From positions 1 to 31,275 of the forward strand of contig JAEDDI010000023.1 of assembly GCA_016293805.1 (NCBI GenBank): DNA of 31,275 bases, given 5' to 3'. The stretch is from Bacillota bacterium. Its GTDB lineage: Bacteria > Bacillota > Clostridia > Peptostreptococcales > Anaerovoracaceae. Every line of letters starts with the position of its first letter. Position 1 is the stretch's first letter. The position numbers were made by a program, and so were the translations under genes. Shown here in pieces: positions 1-7,736 of the stretch. The notes beneath the pieces are model-generated. The model did not search any database, was not told the DNA's origin, and saw nothing but the letters and a program-made list of their open reading frames with translations.

Positions 1-53
1 CCCGGGACACCCTGATTAAGAGTCAGGTGCTCTACCAACTGAGCTAATGGTGC
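1..53 (-). tRNA. tRNA-Lys (CTT), 3' part cut by window edge
   Basis: The reverse complement reads as acceptor GCACCAT, a D arm, and an anticodon stem CCTGA/TCAGG around loop CTCTTAA, giving anticodon CTT (lysine). It is nearly identical to the complete copy at 101-176 up to the variable loop. The window then ends inside the T arm, where this copy has CCGGG in place of CACGG. It is the second gene of a tandem pair read leftward. Confidence 0.9.
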
Positions 54-71
54 ATGTGATTTTGTAAATAT

Positions 72-96
72 AGACCCGAAATAACATTTCGGGTCT
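72..96 (-). terminator. Hairpin between the two tRNA-Lys genes
   Basis: A perfect 11-bp inverted repeat (AGACCCGAAAT / ATTTCGGGTCT) with a 3-nt loop separates the tRNA genes. Neither side has a clean U tract, so it may be a weak terminator or a processing signal in a shared tRNA transcript. The structure is directly visible; the function is inferred. Confidence 0.4.
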
Positions 97-100
97 TTAC

Positions 101-176
101 TGGTACACCATCACGGGCTCGAACCGTGGACACCCTGATTAAGAGTCAGGTGCTCTACCAACTGAGCTAATGGTGC
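101..176 (-). tRNA. tRNA-Lys (CTT), complete, CCA encoded
   Basis: A full cloverleaf is readable on the minus strand. It has acceptor GCACCAT/ATGGTGT with a G1-U72 wobble, D stem GCTC/GAGC, anticodon loop CTCTTAA (anticodon CTT), 5-nt variable loop GTGTC, T stem CACGG/CCGTG with loop TTCGAGC, discriminator A, and an encoded CCA. It decodes AAG lysine codons. The promoter at 205-233 drives it. Confidence 0.96.
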
Positions 177-204
177 ATATCCTGTTCTCTCGCGAACAAT
201 AGAT

Positions 205-233
205 ATTCTACCAAAGGCTCTATTGATTGTCAA
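205..233 (-). promoter_or_regulatory. Promoter of the tRNA-Lys pair
   Basis: Minus-strand TTGACA (228-233), a 17-bp spacer, then TAGAAT (205-210), preceded by a TGG extended -10. The predicted start is about 20 bp upstream of the mature tRNA, as expected for a strong tRNA promoter. Confidence 0.85.
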
Positions 234-251
234 GTAAGATATTCAAGAAAT

Positions 252-653
252 TTAAAGCACCTGTGCAAATTCGATAATCTGGCCGGTCGCTGTAGTGAAT
301 TTAAAGAATCTTACTCCGTTTTCCCACATTACAGGAACTTCCATAATGCCGTCTGATACTATATTGTATCCTCTCTTTAAACATTCCGCATAATCAGCAT
401 CAATATCCTGCGAATCGAAACAGAAGTGATCAATCTTGCCGTCTGCCGCATCTTCGCTGTTATCAGCATCATAAAGGAACTCGTACATTATACTTCTGTC
501 CTCTGATCCCACAAACGCATAATCAAGACCCAGTTCGGAGGTTGTACCCTTCTCATAGAGAACAAACCCGAGTTCTTTTGTATACCATTCTATGGACTTG
601 TCAAGATCCGATGTAAATATGCCGATATGCTGCTGCTTTCTGTTTTCTATCAT
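252..653 (-). CDS. VOC family (glyoxalase/bleomycin-resistance fold) enzyme
   Basis: A 133-residue soluble protein made of two paired beta-alpha-beta-beta-beta units of the vicinal oxygen chelate fold. The four usual metal positions are visible: H9 (QQHIGIF), E58 (MYEFL), H76 (KIDHFCF) and E128 (IIEFAQ). The motif DLDKSIEWYTKELGF is typical of glyoxalase I-like proteins. The substrate is unknown; family members include lactoylglutathione lyases, dioxygenases and resistance proteins. The start is fixed by a strong GGAGGTG site at 659-665. It lies 25 bp behind the MATE exporter gene on the same strand and probably shares its transcript. A detoxification role alongside the exporter is only an inference. 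Confidence 0.85.
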   Translation of the reverse strand: MIENRKQQHIGIFTSDLDKSIEWYTKELGFVLYEKGTTSELGLDYAFVGSEDRSIMYEFLYDADNSEDAADGKIDHFCFDSQDIDADYAECLKRGYNIVSDGIMEVPVMWENGVRFFKFTTATGQIIEFAQVL

Positions 654-678
654 AAATTCACCTCCATAATCTTCACTT

Positions 679-2052
679 TTATTCTACCAGAGAACTCCGG
701 TTTCGGAAATCTCTTTTTCTGAAATAGAAATAAAAGGATGTCATCATGATATTTGTTATAATCCAGGATACCGGATATGTATCCAGCAGTACAGAATAAG
801 ATAATCCCATATTCACCACAGCAAACGCCCAGCATATTCTTAGAAGGCATGTACCAAAAAGCGATATCAGAGCCGGAGCAAGCGACCTGCCCGTACCTCT
901 CATAGCTCCTCCTGTAATCTCATATCCTGCAACAAGCGGCTGAAACATCAGCACATGGCTTAACCTCAGATATGCATAAGGAATCACAGCTGCATCTGCT
1001 GTAAAAAGTCCCATAAGGGGTTCTCTGAAAAAAATAAATGTGTAGTCTGCTAGAGCCGCACATCCAATTCCCAATGCAACACACCTTATATACACTTTCG
1101 TACACCTTCTGAAATTGCCTGCACCAAAGTTCTGGCTTGTAAATGTTACTGCTGTCTGAACAAAAGCGTTCACTATGAAAAATGAGAGAAACTCAAAATT
1201 TACCGCAGCAGCAGACCCTGCTATGGCGCTCGATCCGAATGAGTTTATCGCCGACTGGATACATACATTTGATATTGAGAACACCACTCCCTGAAGACCC
1301 GAAGGAATCCCTATTTTCAGTATCTGAGAAAGAAGCGCCCTGTCAAATCCCATATGACGAAGTGAAAACCTGAACCTGTCTTCCTCATGTTTAAGAAAGT
1401 ACAGTATGAGCAGTGCGTTGAGAAGATTCGCAAGCACAGTTGCGCATGCGACTCCGGCAACACTCATATCAAGCACTATTACAAAGAACAGATTAAGACC
1501 TACATTAAACACTCCAGACACAAGAAGGCAGTAAAGAGGTCTTCTGGTATCGCCTCTGCTTCTCAGTACAGCAGATCCGAAATTATACACCATAGAAAAA
1601 GGCATGCCCAGAAAATATATTCTCAGATAAAGCACAGCAAGGTCAAGCACATCATCAGGTGCTCCCATAACAGTCAGGACCGGCCTGGCAGTGGCTGTTC
1701 CTGCTGCCATCATTATAAGGCCTGATACTACGGCAACAGACATTGCAGTCTTAACAGCTGCGTTTATTCTGTCATCTCTTCCCTGCCCTATCAGATTTGC
1801 TATTACGACATTTGCTCCTACGGAAATCCCCACAAACAGATTGACATACAAAGTTATAAGGGAGCTGGTGCTGCCGCAGGCGGCAAGAGCCAGGCTTCCC
1901 GCAAACCTTCCTGCAACAGCAGTATCGACAGTATTGAAAAGCTGCTGAAGAATACTTGTTGCAGCAAGAGGAACTGCAAACAGCAGTATCTTCTTCATAA
2001 GGGGCCCCGAAAGCATATCTATATTGTTTTTTCTCTTTTCGTTGTTTTTCAT
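679..2052 (-). CDS. MATE family multidrug/toxin efflux transporter
   Basis: A 457-residue integral membrane protein with about twelve hydrophobic segments in two homologous halves. The N-terminal block (MLSGPLMKKILLFAVPLAAT) and the internal features FNTVDTAVAGRFAG and GSAVLRSRGDTRRP are characteristic of MATE (DinF/NorM) antiporters, which use Na+ or H+ gradients to export cationic compounds. Its length is normal for the family. The ribosome site is weak (GGGG next to the start), and the hairpin at 2064-2091, probably the argD terminator, lies directly in front with no room for a promoter. Expression may therefore depend on read-through from the arginine operon. Substrate is not predictable. 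Confidence 0.92.
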   Translation of the reverse strand: MKNNEKRKNNIDMLSGPLMKKILLFAVPLAATSILQQLFNTVDTAVAGRFAGSLALAACGSTSSLITLYVNLFVGISVGANVVIANLIGQGRDDRINAAVKTAMSVAVVSGLIMMAAGTATARPVLTVMGAPDDVLDLAVLYLRIYFLGMPFSMVYNFGSAVLRSRGDTRRPLYCLLVSGVFNVGLNLFFVIVLDMSVAGVACATVLANLLNALLILYFLKHEEDRFRFSLRHMGFDRALLSQILKIGIPSGLQGVVFSISNVCIQSAINSFGSSAIAGSAAAVNFEFLSFFIVNAFVQTAVTFTSQNFGAGNFRRCTKVYIRCVALGIGCAALADYTFIFFREPLMGLFTADAAVIPYAYLRLSHVLMFQPLVAGYEITGGAMRGTGRSLAPALISLFGTCLLRICWAFAVVNMGLSYSVLLDTYPVSWIITNIMMTSFYFYFRKRDFRNRSSLVE

Positions 2053-2063
2053 ATTTTCCCCGC

Positions 2064-2091
2064 AAAGAACCCCTCTCCTTATGAAGAGGGG
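2064..2091 (-). terminator. Terminator-like hairpin after argD
   Basis: The stem is a 7-bp CCCCTCT/AGAGGGG pair (2070-2076 with 2085-2091) with an 8-nt loop, followed on the minus strand by TTCTTT. It sits 7 bp after the argD stop and about 12 bp before the MATE start. The U tract is interrupted, so termination may be partial. Confidence 0.6.
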
Positions 2092-2097
2092 AAAATA

Positions 2098-3255
2098 TTA
2101 TTTCAGGCAGTCCTCAAGAATTGCAAGTCCTCTGTCTATCTCTTCATATGAAATATTGAGAGGGGGAAGCAGCCTTACCCTGTCTTTTGCTGTCAGAAGC
2201 ATAAGTCCCTTTTCGAGAGCCTCAGCCACCACATCACCCGCTTTTTTGTCCGAAGGCTTTATTCCTATCATAAGCCCCAGACCTGAAATACCGGCAGCTC
2301 CGTTCATTTCTGAAACTTTTTTTCTAATGTATTCACCCTTTGCGACAACTTCAGCAAGGAAGTCATCATCAATTCTTGATACAACCTCAACTGCACCGGC
2401 GCAGCATACCGGGTTTCCGCCGAATGTTGTTCCATGATCTCCCGGTTTCAGCACATCACAGCACCTGTCGCTGAACAGTACGCCTCCAACAGGAAGGCCT
2501 CCGCCTATTCCTTTTGCAAATGTAACAATATCAGGCTTTATATCAAAGTGCTCATAAGCAAAGAACTTTCCCGTTCTTCCTATTCCGGTCTGAACCTCAT
2601 CTATTACAAGAAGCAGATTGTTGTCCGCTGCTATTCTTTCTGCGGCCTTGACAAAATCCTTTTCAAGGTTGAGAACTCCTCCCTCACCCTGTACAAGTTC
2701 CATCATTATCGCACATGTACTGTCATCCACCAGTCCCTCAAGTCCTGCAGTGTCATTTGCGTCACAGTATCTGAATCCGTCAAGAAACGGATTGAAATAC
2801 TGATGGTAATGCTCCTGACCTGTAGCTGTAATTGTCGCCATTGTCCTGCCGTGGAAGGAATTGTTGAGAGTAATAATCGTATTGTCCGCTCTTCCTCCGT
2901 ATTTTCTTGCAGTCTTTATTGCAGCCTCATTTGCTTCAGCACCGGAATTGCAGAAGAACGCCTTCTTCATTCCTGTTCGCCCGACAAGAGCCTCTGCAAG
3001 AACAATCTGCGGCTGCGTATAGTAAAGGTTCGAAGTGTGCTGAATTCTGTCAAGCTGTGCCTTTACAGCATTTACCCATCCTTCGTCGGTAAATCCGAGC
3101 GAATTCACACCTATTCCCGAAGTAAAATCTATATATTCTCTTCCGTCAGTATCAGTACACACCGCGTGTTTTCCCGATTCTGCCACAAGATCATATCTTG
3201 CGTATGTACCAACTATATACTCTTTGTCCCAGTTCTTTAACTCACTGCTATTCAT
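2098..3255 (-). CDS. argD: Acetylornithine aminotransferase
   Basis: A 385-residue class-III PLP aminotransferase. It converts N-acetylglutamate 5-semialdehyde to N-acetylornithine with glutamate as amino donor. Visible signatures are the phosphate-binding CNSGAEANEAAIKTAR (102-117), NSFHGRT, the cofactor-contacting DEVQTGIGRTGKFFAYE (219-235) and the Schiff-base lysine K248 in TFAKGIGGGLP. The length is normal. It is the last gene of argC-argJ-argB-argD, and its ATG overlaps the end of argB by 8 bp, which suggests translational coupling. A GGAGG lies rather far (12 nt) upstream inside argB. It is probably controlled with the operon by the ARG boxes before argC. In some bacteria ArgD also serves as a succinyl-DAP aminotransferase, but dapL in this window makes that role less needed. 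Confidence 0.97.
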   Translation of the reverse strand: MNSSELKNWDKEYIVGTYARYDLVAESGKHAVCTDTDGREYIDFTSGIGVNSLGFTDEGWVNAVKAQLDRIQHTSNLYYTQPQIVLAEALVGRTGMKKAFFCNSGAEANEAAIKTARKYGGRADNTIITLNNSFHGRTMATITATGQEHYHQYFNPFLDGFRYCDANDTAGLEGLVDDSTCAIMMELVQGEGGVLNLEKDFVKAAERIAADNNLLLVIDEVQTGIGRTGKFFAYEHFDIKPDIVTFAKGIGGGLPVGGVLFSDRCCDVLKPGDHGTTFGGNPVCCAGAVEVVSRIDDDFLAEVVAKGEYIRKKVSEMNGAAGISGLGLMIGIKPSDKKAGDVVAEALEKGLMLLTAKDRVRLLPPLNISYEEIDRGLAILEDCLK

Positions 3256-4138
3256 TCCAGTATTTTTCCTCCTTGTCGCTCAGAATTGCAGTACCTATGC
3301 CTTTGTTTGTGAATATCTCAAGCAGCAGACTGTGAGGTATTCTTCCATCCATGATATGTACTCTTGATACTCCGCTCTCAATGGCGTCAATACAGTTACT
3401 GATCTTTGGAAGCATTCCTCCTTTGATTGCTCCTGTTTTTATCATTTCCTCAGCCTCATGAACATACAGTTCTGATATGACAGAATCAGGATCGTCAGCG
3501 TTCCTTCTTACACCTTCAACATCAGAAAGAAAAGCAAGTTTCTCAGCCTTGAGAGCCTTCGCAATAGCTCCTGCAGCCTCATCAGCATTTATATTGTATG
3601 TACGGAAGCTGTCATCCATCCCCACAGGAAAAACAATAGGAAGGAAATCATCATCAAGCAGATCCTCGATAATCTTGATATCCACTTCTTTGATATCTCC
3701 CACAAAACCTATGTCTTTGCCGTCAGAATACTTCCTGTCAACTTTAAGCAGTCCCCCGTCCTTGCCGCAGATTCCGGCCGCCTTGACTCCAAGTGACTGA
3801 ACCATGGCTACCAGTTCCTTGTTGACTCTGGCAAGAACCATTTCCGCAAGCTCCATGGTATCCTCATCGGTTACACGAAGTCCGTTTATAAACTCAGGTT
3901 TCATACCGACCTTCTCGACCCATCTGCTTATTTCTCTGCCGCCTCCGTGCACAATGACAGGCTTGAAACCTACAAGCTTCAGAAGAACCGCATCCTCAAT
4001 CACATTCTTCTTAAGCTCATCATCTATCATTGCACTTCCGCCGTACTTAATTACTATTGTCTTTCTGTTAAATCTCTGAATATATGGAAGAGCCTCGATG
4101 AGTATCTTAGCCTTCTCAAGGTATTTATGATTAACCAT
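3248..4138 (-). CDS. argB: Acetylglutamate kinase
   Basis: A 296-residue amino-acid kinase that phosphorylates N-acetylglutamate, the second step of arginine synthesis and often the arginine-feedback point. Motifs are KYGGSAM (31-37) for phosphate binding, IVHGGGREIS (62-71) for the substrate loop, NGLRVTD, the nucleotide-site FLSDVEGV, NINADEAAG and GGMLPKI. The usual VHGGGPE here has arginine in place of proline. The N-terminal extension before KYGG matches the hexameric, arginine-inhibited type, so feedback inhibition is plausible. A strong AGGAGGGG site overlaps the argJ stop region 9 bp upstream, and the 3' end overlaps argD. Confidence 0.97.
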   Translation of the reverse strand: MVNHKYLEKAKILIEALPYIQRFNRKTIVIKYGGSAMIDDELKKNVIEDAVLLKLVGFKPVIVHGGGREISRWVEKVGMKPEFINGLRVTDEDTMELAEMVLARVNKELVAMVQSLGVKAAGICGKDGGLLKVDRKYSDGKDIGFVGDIKEVDIKIIEDLLDDDFLPIVFPVGMDDSFRTYNINADEAAGAIAKALKAEKLAFLSDVEGVRRNADDPDSVISELYVHEAEEMIKTGAIKGGMLPKISNCIDAIESGVSRVHIMDGRIPHSLLLEIFTNKGIGTAILSDKEEKYWNE

Positions 4139-4147
4139 TTTCCCCTC

Positions 4148-5362
4148 CTAACTTCTGTAATCTCCATTTATCTTAACATAATCATACGTCAGATCGCATC
4201 CCCAGGCAGTGCCGCAGCCTGTGCCCTGGTTCATATTTACATCTATGAGAATTCCAGACGCCTTAAGGATTTCAGATGCCTCATCCTCGCTGTATTCCCT
4301 GTGTCTTGAGCCTTCACATACACGCACGCTTCCCTTTGCCGATTTCATCTCCACATCTATACTGTCAGCAGTGAAAACGGCATCTGTATATCCGATGGCG
4401 CAGAGCACTCTTCCCCAGTTTGCATCAGAACCGAATATCGCCGCCTTTAGCAGATTGGATGAAATAACAGATTTGGCAATCTTCCTGGCTGTTTCGTCAT
4501 CCGGTGCTCCCTTGACAGTGCATTCTATTAGTTTTGTTGCTCCTTCTCCGTCTGCAGCCATCTTTTTTGCAAGATATGTTGTGACTGCACTAAGCGCTTC
4601 ACAAAAGGTATGGTAAGCTTCTCCCTCCGAAGTAATTTCATCGTTCTGCGCCATGCCGTTTGCAAGGATGATTACAGTATCGTTTGTCGATGTATCTCCG
4701 TCTACACATATCTGATTAAAACTTGTGACTATGTCAGCTGAAAGAGCTTTCTGAAGCATCTGCGGTGATATATTAACGTCTGTTGTTATAAATCCCAGCA
4801 TTGTAGCCATGTTCGGATTTATCATGCCGCTGCCCTTGGAAATGCCTCCTATGGTGCATCTTGTGCCTTCGATATCAAAAGACACTGCTGTTTCCTTCAT
4901 GACGGTATCTGTCGTCATGATTGCCGCTGCTGCCTCAGATGAACCATCGTATGACAGTGTTCCGGCAAGTACAGGTATTCCTGCCTCAAACGGCGCCAGA
5001 TCAAGTTCCTGTCCTATTACTCCCGTCGAGCAGACTGCAATATCCGAAGCATCAAGTCCCAGAGCCGATGCAGCAAGTTCGCACGTCCTCTCTGCAACCG
5101 AAACTCCGTTTGGCGCACATGTATTGGCATTGCCGCTGTTGCAGATCAGAGCACTGGCGTATCCGTCTTCAATATGCCTCCTGGTCACCTCTATCGGTGC
5201 TCCCTTTACTTTGTTCTGAGTATACACTCCCGCCGCACTGGCCTTCCTGTCGCTGACAATCATGGCCAGATCCTTCTTAGCCGGGTTATTCCTGAAACCC
5301 GCATAAATGCCTCCGGCCTTAAAGCCTGCCGGAGCGCATACGCCTCCCTTTACAAATTCCAT
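4148..5362 (-). CDS. argJ: Bifunctional ornithine acetyltransferase / N-acetylglutamate synthase
   Basis: A 404-residue ArgJ of the DmpA/OAT fold. It moves acetyl from N-acetylornithine to glutamate, making the pathway cyclic; some members also use acetyl-CoA. The self-cleavage signature KGSGMINPNMATML is clear, placing cleavage between A186 and T187 with T187 as the new N-terminal nucleophile. The C-terminus keeps the conserved NMNQGTGCGTAWGCDL block. Its presence explains why no argA or argE is seen here. The ATG follows the argC stop by 2 bp with only a weak ribosome site, so re-initiation after argC is likely. Whether it is mono- or bifunctional cannot be told from motifs alone. Confidence 0.97.
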   Translation of the reverse strand: MEFVKGGVCAPAGFKAGGIYAGFRNNPAKKDLAMIVSDRKASAAGVYTQNKVKGAPIEVTRRHIEDGYASALICNSGNANTCAPNGVSVAERTCELAASALGLDASDIAVCSTGVIGQELDLAPFEAGIPVLAGTLSYDGSSEAAAAIMTTDTVMKETAVSFDIEGTRCTIGGISKGSGMINPNMATMLGFITTDVNISPQMLQKALSADIVTSFNQICVDGDTSTNDTVIILANGMAQNDEITSEGEAYHTFCEALSAVTTYLAKKMAADGEGATKLIECTVKGAPDDETARKIAKSVISSNLLKAAIFGSDANWGRVLCAIGYTDAVFTADSIDVEMKSAKGSVRVCEGSRHREYSEDEASEILKASGILIDVNMNQGTGCGTAWGCDLTYDYVKINGDYRS

Positions 5363-5364
5363 CT

Positions 5365-6291
5365 CTAAATCAGTCCTTTCGTTTCATCTATTCCAAGTAA
5401 TATATTCATGTTCTGAACTGCAGCGCCTGATGCTCCCTTGCCCAGGTTATCAAATGTCGCAACAAGGAGTATACTCTCGTCATTGCCCTCAACTGCTATC
5501 TCAAGTCTGTTGCTTCCGGAAAGCCTGTCTGATGCAATGAATCCTCCTTCATCTATATGATCTCTGACATTAACAAGCCTGCATCCGTCATAGTATTCCC
5601 TGAAAACTCTGCAGACATCTTCCCTGGGTGAATTTCCTCTGACATGGCTTCCGCTGACAGGGACTGTCACCTGCATTCCGCTGAAATAATCGGCAACAAC
5701 AGGCATAAACGACAATCCTCCCGTTATTCCCGTATATTTGACAATCTCCGGCAGATGCTTGTGCTTCTGGGTGATTCCATACTGCCTTGGACTTGCAAGC
5801 CCGTCTGTTCCTCCTTCATACTGTTTAATCATCTTCTTGCCTCCGCCTGAATACCCTGTAAGCGAATATGCACTGAATGGATAATCAGCAGGCACAAGTC
5901 CTGACCTTACAAGCGGATTGATGAGAAGAATTGCTCCTGTAGCATGACATCCCGGATTTGCAATCCTTGTGCTGCTGCCTATGAGCCTGCGCTGGTCTTC
6001 CGAAAGTTCGGGCATTCCGTATACCCATTCATCATCGGTCCTGTGTGCAGTCGATGTATCTATTATTGCGCATTCCTTCGGAGCTGCTGCTGCAATCTGT
6101 AAAGATGCGGCGTCGGGAAGACAGAGGAATGAAACGTCAGCCTGTCTGATGCAGGAAAGTCTTTCCTCCATATCCTTTCTCTTCTCCTCAGCTATCGGAA
6201 TAACTTCTATGTCGTCCCTTCTGCTGAAATACTCATGTATCTTAAGCCCTGTTGTGCCCTCTGCACCATCTATGAAAACTCTGTATTTCAT
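5365..6291 (-). CDS. argC: N-acetyl-gamma-glutamyl-phosphate reductase, short (type 2) form
   Basis: A 308-residue NADPH-dependent reductase for the third step of arginine synthesis. The nucleotide loop is FIDGAEGTTGLKI near the N-terminus; the catalytic cysteine is C115 in IANPGCHATG; SLTGYSGGGKKM follows. The short length and the GAEGTTG loop match the type-2 ArgC lineage rather than the roughly 345-residue form. It is the first gene of argCJBD, with a good GGAGGG site 4 bp before the ATG and two ARG boxes starting 10 bp upstream of the start codon. Confidence 0.95.
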   Translation of the reverse strand: MKYRVFIDGAEGTTGLKIHEYFSRRDDIEVIPIAEEKRKDMEERLSCIRQADVSFLCLPDAASLQIAAAAPKECAIIDTSTAHRTDDEWVYGMPELSEDQRRLIGSSTRIANPGCHATGAILLINPLVRSGLVPADYPFSAYSLTGYSGGGKKMIKQYEGGTDGLASPRQYGITQKHKHLPEIVKYTGITGGLSFMPVVADYFSGMQVTVPVSGSHVRGNSPREDVCRVFREYYDGCRLVNVRDHIDEGGFIASDRLSGSNRLEIAVEGNDESILLVATFDNLGKGASGAAVQNMNILLGIDETKGLI

Positions 6292-6300
6292 AATCCCTCC

Positions 6301-6338
6301 GTTGAGTTTTTATTCATATTTTTGCATATTTATAAACG
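6301..6338 (-). promoter_or_regulatory. Tandem ARG boxes (ArgR/AhrC operator) of the arg operon
   Basis: Two 18-bp sites, 6301-6318 and 6321-6338, are separated by 2 bp. Each matches the ARG-box pattern TNTGNATWWWWATNCANA at about 16 of 18 positions. The first is read on the minus strand (starting TATGAATAAAAA), the second on the plus strand (starting TTTGCATATTTATA). Two adjacent boxes at this spacing are the classical operator for the hexameric arginine repressor. The argR/ahrC gene itself is not in the window. A sigma-A promoter could not be fixed with confidence. Confidence 0.75.
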
Positions 6339-6597
6339 CATATACAATGATACACCCATCGGCACTGCTTTTCAAGTGCTTTTTATTCCAAAATCACAAA
6401 GAATTCATATTAGAATCATATAACGGCACAGCAGATTCTATCCCCCGGTTGTATATTACTCATGTCTGCTTGTTTCCTTCTTTCTGCAATTTTTTCATAA
6501 TTCTATATTATAGTATTTATTATACATACTCTAGCATTTTGAACCTCTTCTCCGATTCGGATATCCTATTATTAAGATATTTTTTATGGAGAAAGCT
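6339..6597. other. Divergent intergenic region between argC and the XRE gene
   Basis: An AT-rich region without a convincing coding frame. The best promoter candidate for the XRE gene is TTGAAC (6539-6544) followed 17 bp later by TATCCT (6562-6567), which is only a fair match. No other conserved RNA element was recognised. Confidence 0.4.
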
Positions 6598-6948
6598 ATG
6601 GAAGATAAAATACTCAATTCTAACACTGCAAGACGCATACGAGTCCTCCGTCAGCTTAAAGGATGGAGTCAGGAGACTCTTGCCCATTCATCAGGTCTCT
6701 CAGTTGTCTATATAGGTCAGCTTGAGCGGCAGGAAAAAGTTCCGACCGTTGAAACAATCGGAAAACTTTGCAATGCACTTGAGATTTCACTTCCCCGTTT
6801 TTTTACATTCGACGATGAAGTGCTGCCTGACAATGACAAATACCTCAATGCAATTGATTCGGTCGTTTCAGTTATGAAAACAATGCCGGCAGATGGTGCC
6901 GCACGGGTTGCGCGTATTGTGGATGAAATAGACAAACTGTCAAAATAG
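6598..6948 (+). CDS. Small XRE-family (HTH_3) transcriptional regulator
   Basis: About 116 residues. An N-terminal lambda-Cro/C1 helix-turn-helix spans roughly residues 7-65 (ARRIRVLRQLKGWSQETLAH, SGLSVVYIGQLERQ). A short acidic linker and an amphipathic helix, probably for dimerisation, follow. The start chosen is the second ATG (6598), because GGAG at 6588-6591 is ideally spaced for it, while the upstream ATG at 6586 has no ribosome site. Similar 110-120 residue regulators are common and have no fixed regulon. It lies divergent from argC and convergent with the thiamine operon, with its own terminator, so its target cannot be inferred. Confidence 0.85.
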   Translation: MEDKILNSNTARRIRVLRQLKGWSQETLAHSSGLSVVYIGQLERQEKVPTVETIGKLCNALEISLPRFFTFDDEVLPDNDKYLNAIDSVVSVMKTMPADGAARVARIVDEIDKLSK

Positions 6949-6956
6949 TTCTGTTT

Positions 6957-6991
6957 AAAACTGCACTGCCGAAAAGCAGTGCAGTTTTTTT
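6957..6991 (+). terminator. Bidirectional intrinsic terminator
   Basis: An 11-bp stem AACTGCACTGC/GCAGTGCAGTT (6959-6969 with 6976-6986) and a 6-nt loop are followed by a U tract on the plus strand and A residues on the left flank. It serves the XRE gene, and on the minus strand probably the thiamine operon, whose last stop codon lies in the U tract. Confidence 0.9.
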
Positions 6992-7724
6992 AAAGATATG
7001 AAATAATTTTCTTCTTGTATTCAAGAAATCTCTCCGTCAGATTGAAATCATCACCTCTGGGTTTCTTTTCTTCTATAACCACTTCTGCGGTGATTCTCCC
7101 CGGTCTTCCGCTCATAATATATATGCGGTCCGAAAGAAGTATAGCTTCGTCAATATCGTGCGTTATGAACAGTGTCGATAAATCAATCCGCTCCATTACA
7201 TCCAGATACCATCTATGGACAGATGCCTTGGTTATCGTATCCAGAGCGCTGAAAGGCTCATCAAGCAGCGCTACTCCCTCAGATGCAAGATATGTGCGAA
7301 GAAGTGCCGCACGCTGTCTCATTCCACCCGAAAGCTGAGCAGGATATCTGTTCTGAGAACCTTCAAGCCCGAACTCAGTGAAAAGAGGATCAGCTTTTGC
7401 CCGTGCCTCCTTCCTGTTCATACCCTTTATGACAAGCGGAAGTGAAACATTATCGATTATCTTCTTATGATCAAACAGAAGATCTTTCTGCAGCATATAA
7501 CTTATTCTTCCCGGTTTTCCGGTTATGTCCTCATCGTCCTGGAGCACGCTTCCCTCTTCGGGAACCAGAAGTCCCGACAGCACATTAAAGAGCGTGGTTT
7601 TGCCTGATCCGCTCACTCCAAGAAGAGATACTATCTCTCCTTTTTTCAGCGTTATATTTATACCGTCAATAATCTTTTTTCCGTCAAAACTCTTTTGAAT
7701 ATTCAGCGCTTTAAGGCAGTTCAT
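6990..7724 (-). CDS. thiZ: Thiamine-precursor ABC transporter, ATP-binding protein (ThiZ-like)
   Basis: A 244-residue ABC ATPase. It has Walker A GVSGSGKTT (36-44), Q-loop YMLQKDLLF, signature LSGGMRQR (131-138), Walker B VALLDEPFSALD (151-162) and switch histidine FITHDIDEA. It resembles the nitrate/taurine/HMP import ATPases. As the last gene of a TPP-riboswitch operon beside a ThiY-type binding protein, it is best read as the energy unit for uptake of hydroxymethylpyrimidine-type thiamine precursors. A strong AAGGAG site precedes it, and the gap to thiY is 12 bp. Confidence 0.9.
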   Translation of the reverse strand: MNCLKALNIQKSFDGKKIIDGINITLKKGEIVSLLGVSGSGKTTLFNVLSGLLVPEEGSVLQDDEDITGKPGRISYMLQKDLLFDHKKIIDNVSLPLVIKGMNRKEARAKADPLFTEFGLEGSQNRYPAQLSGGMRQRAALLRTYLASEGVALLDEPFSALDTITKASVHRWYLDVMERIDLSTLFITHDIDEAILLSDRIYIMSGRPGRITAEVVIEEKKPRGDDFNLTERFLEYKKKIISYL

Positions 7725-7736
7725 ATTCCGTCTCCT

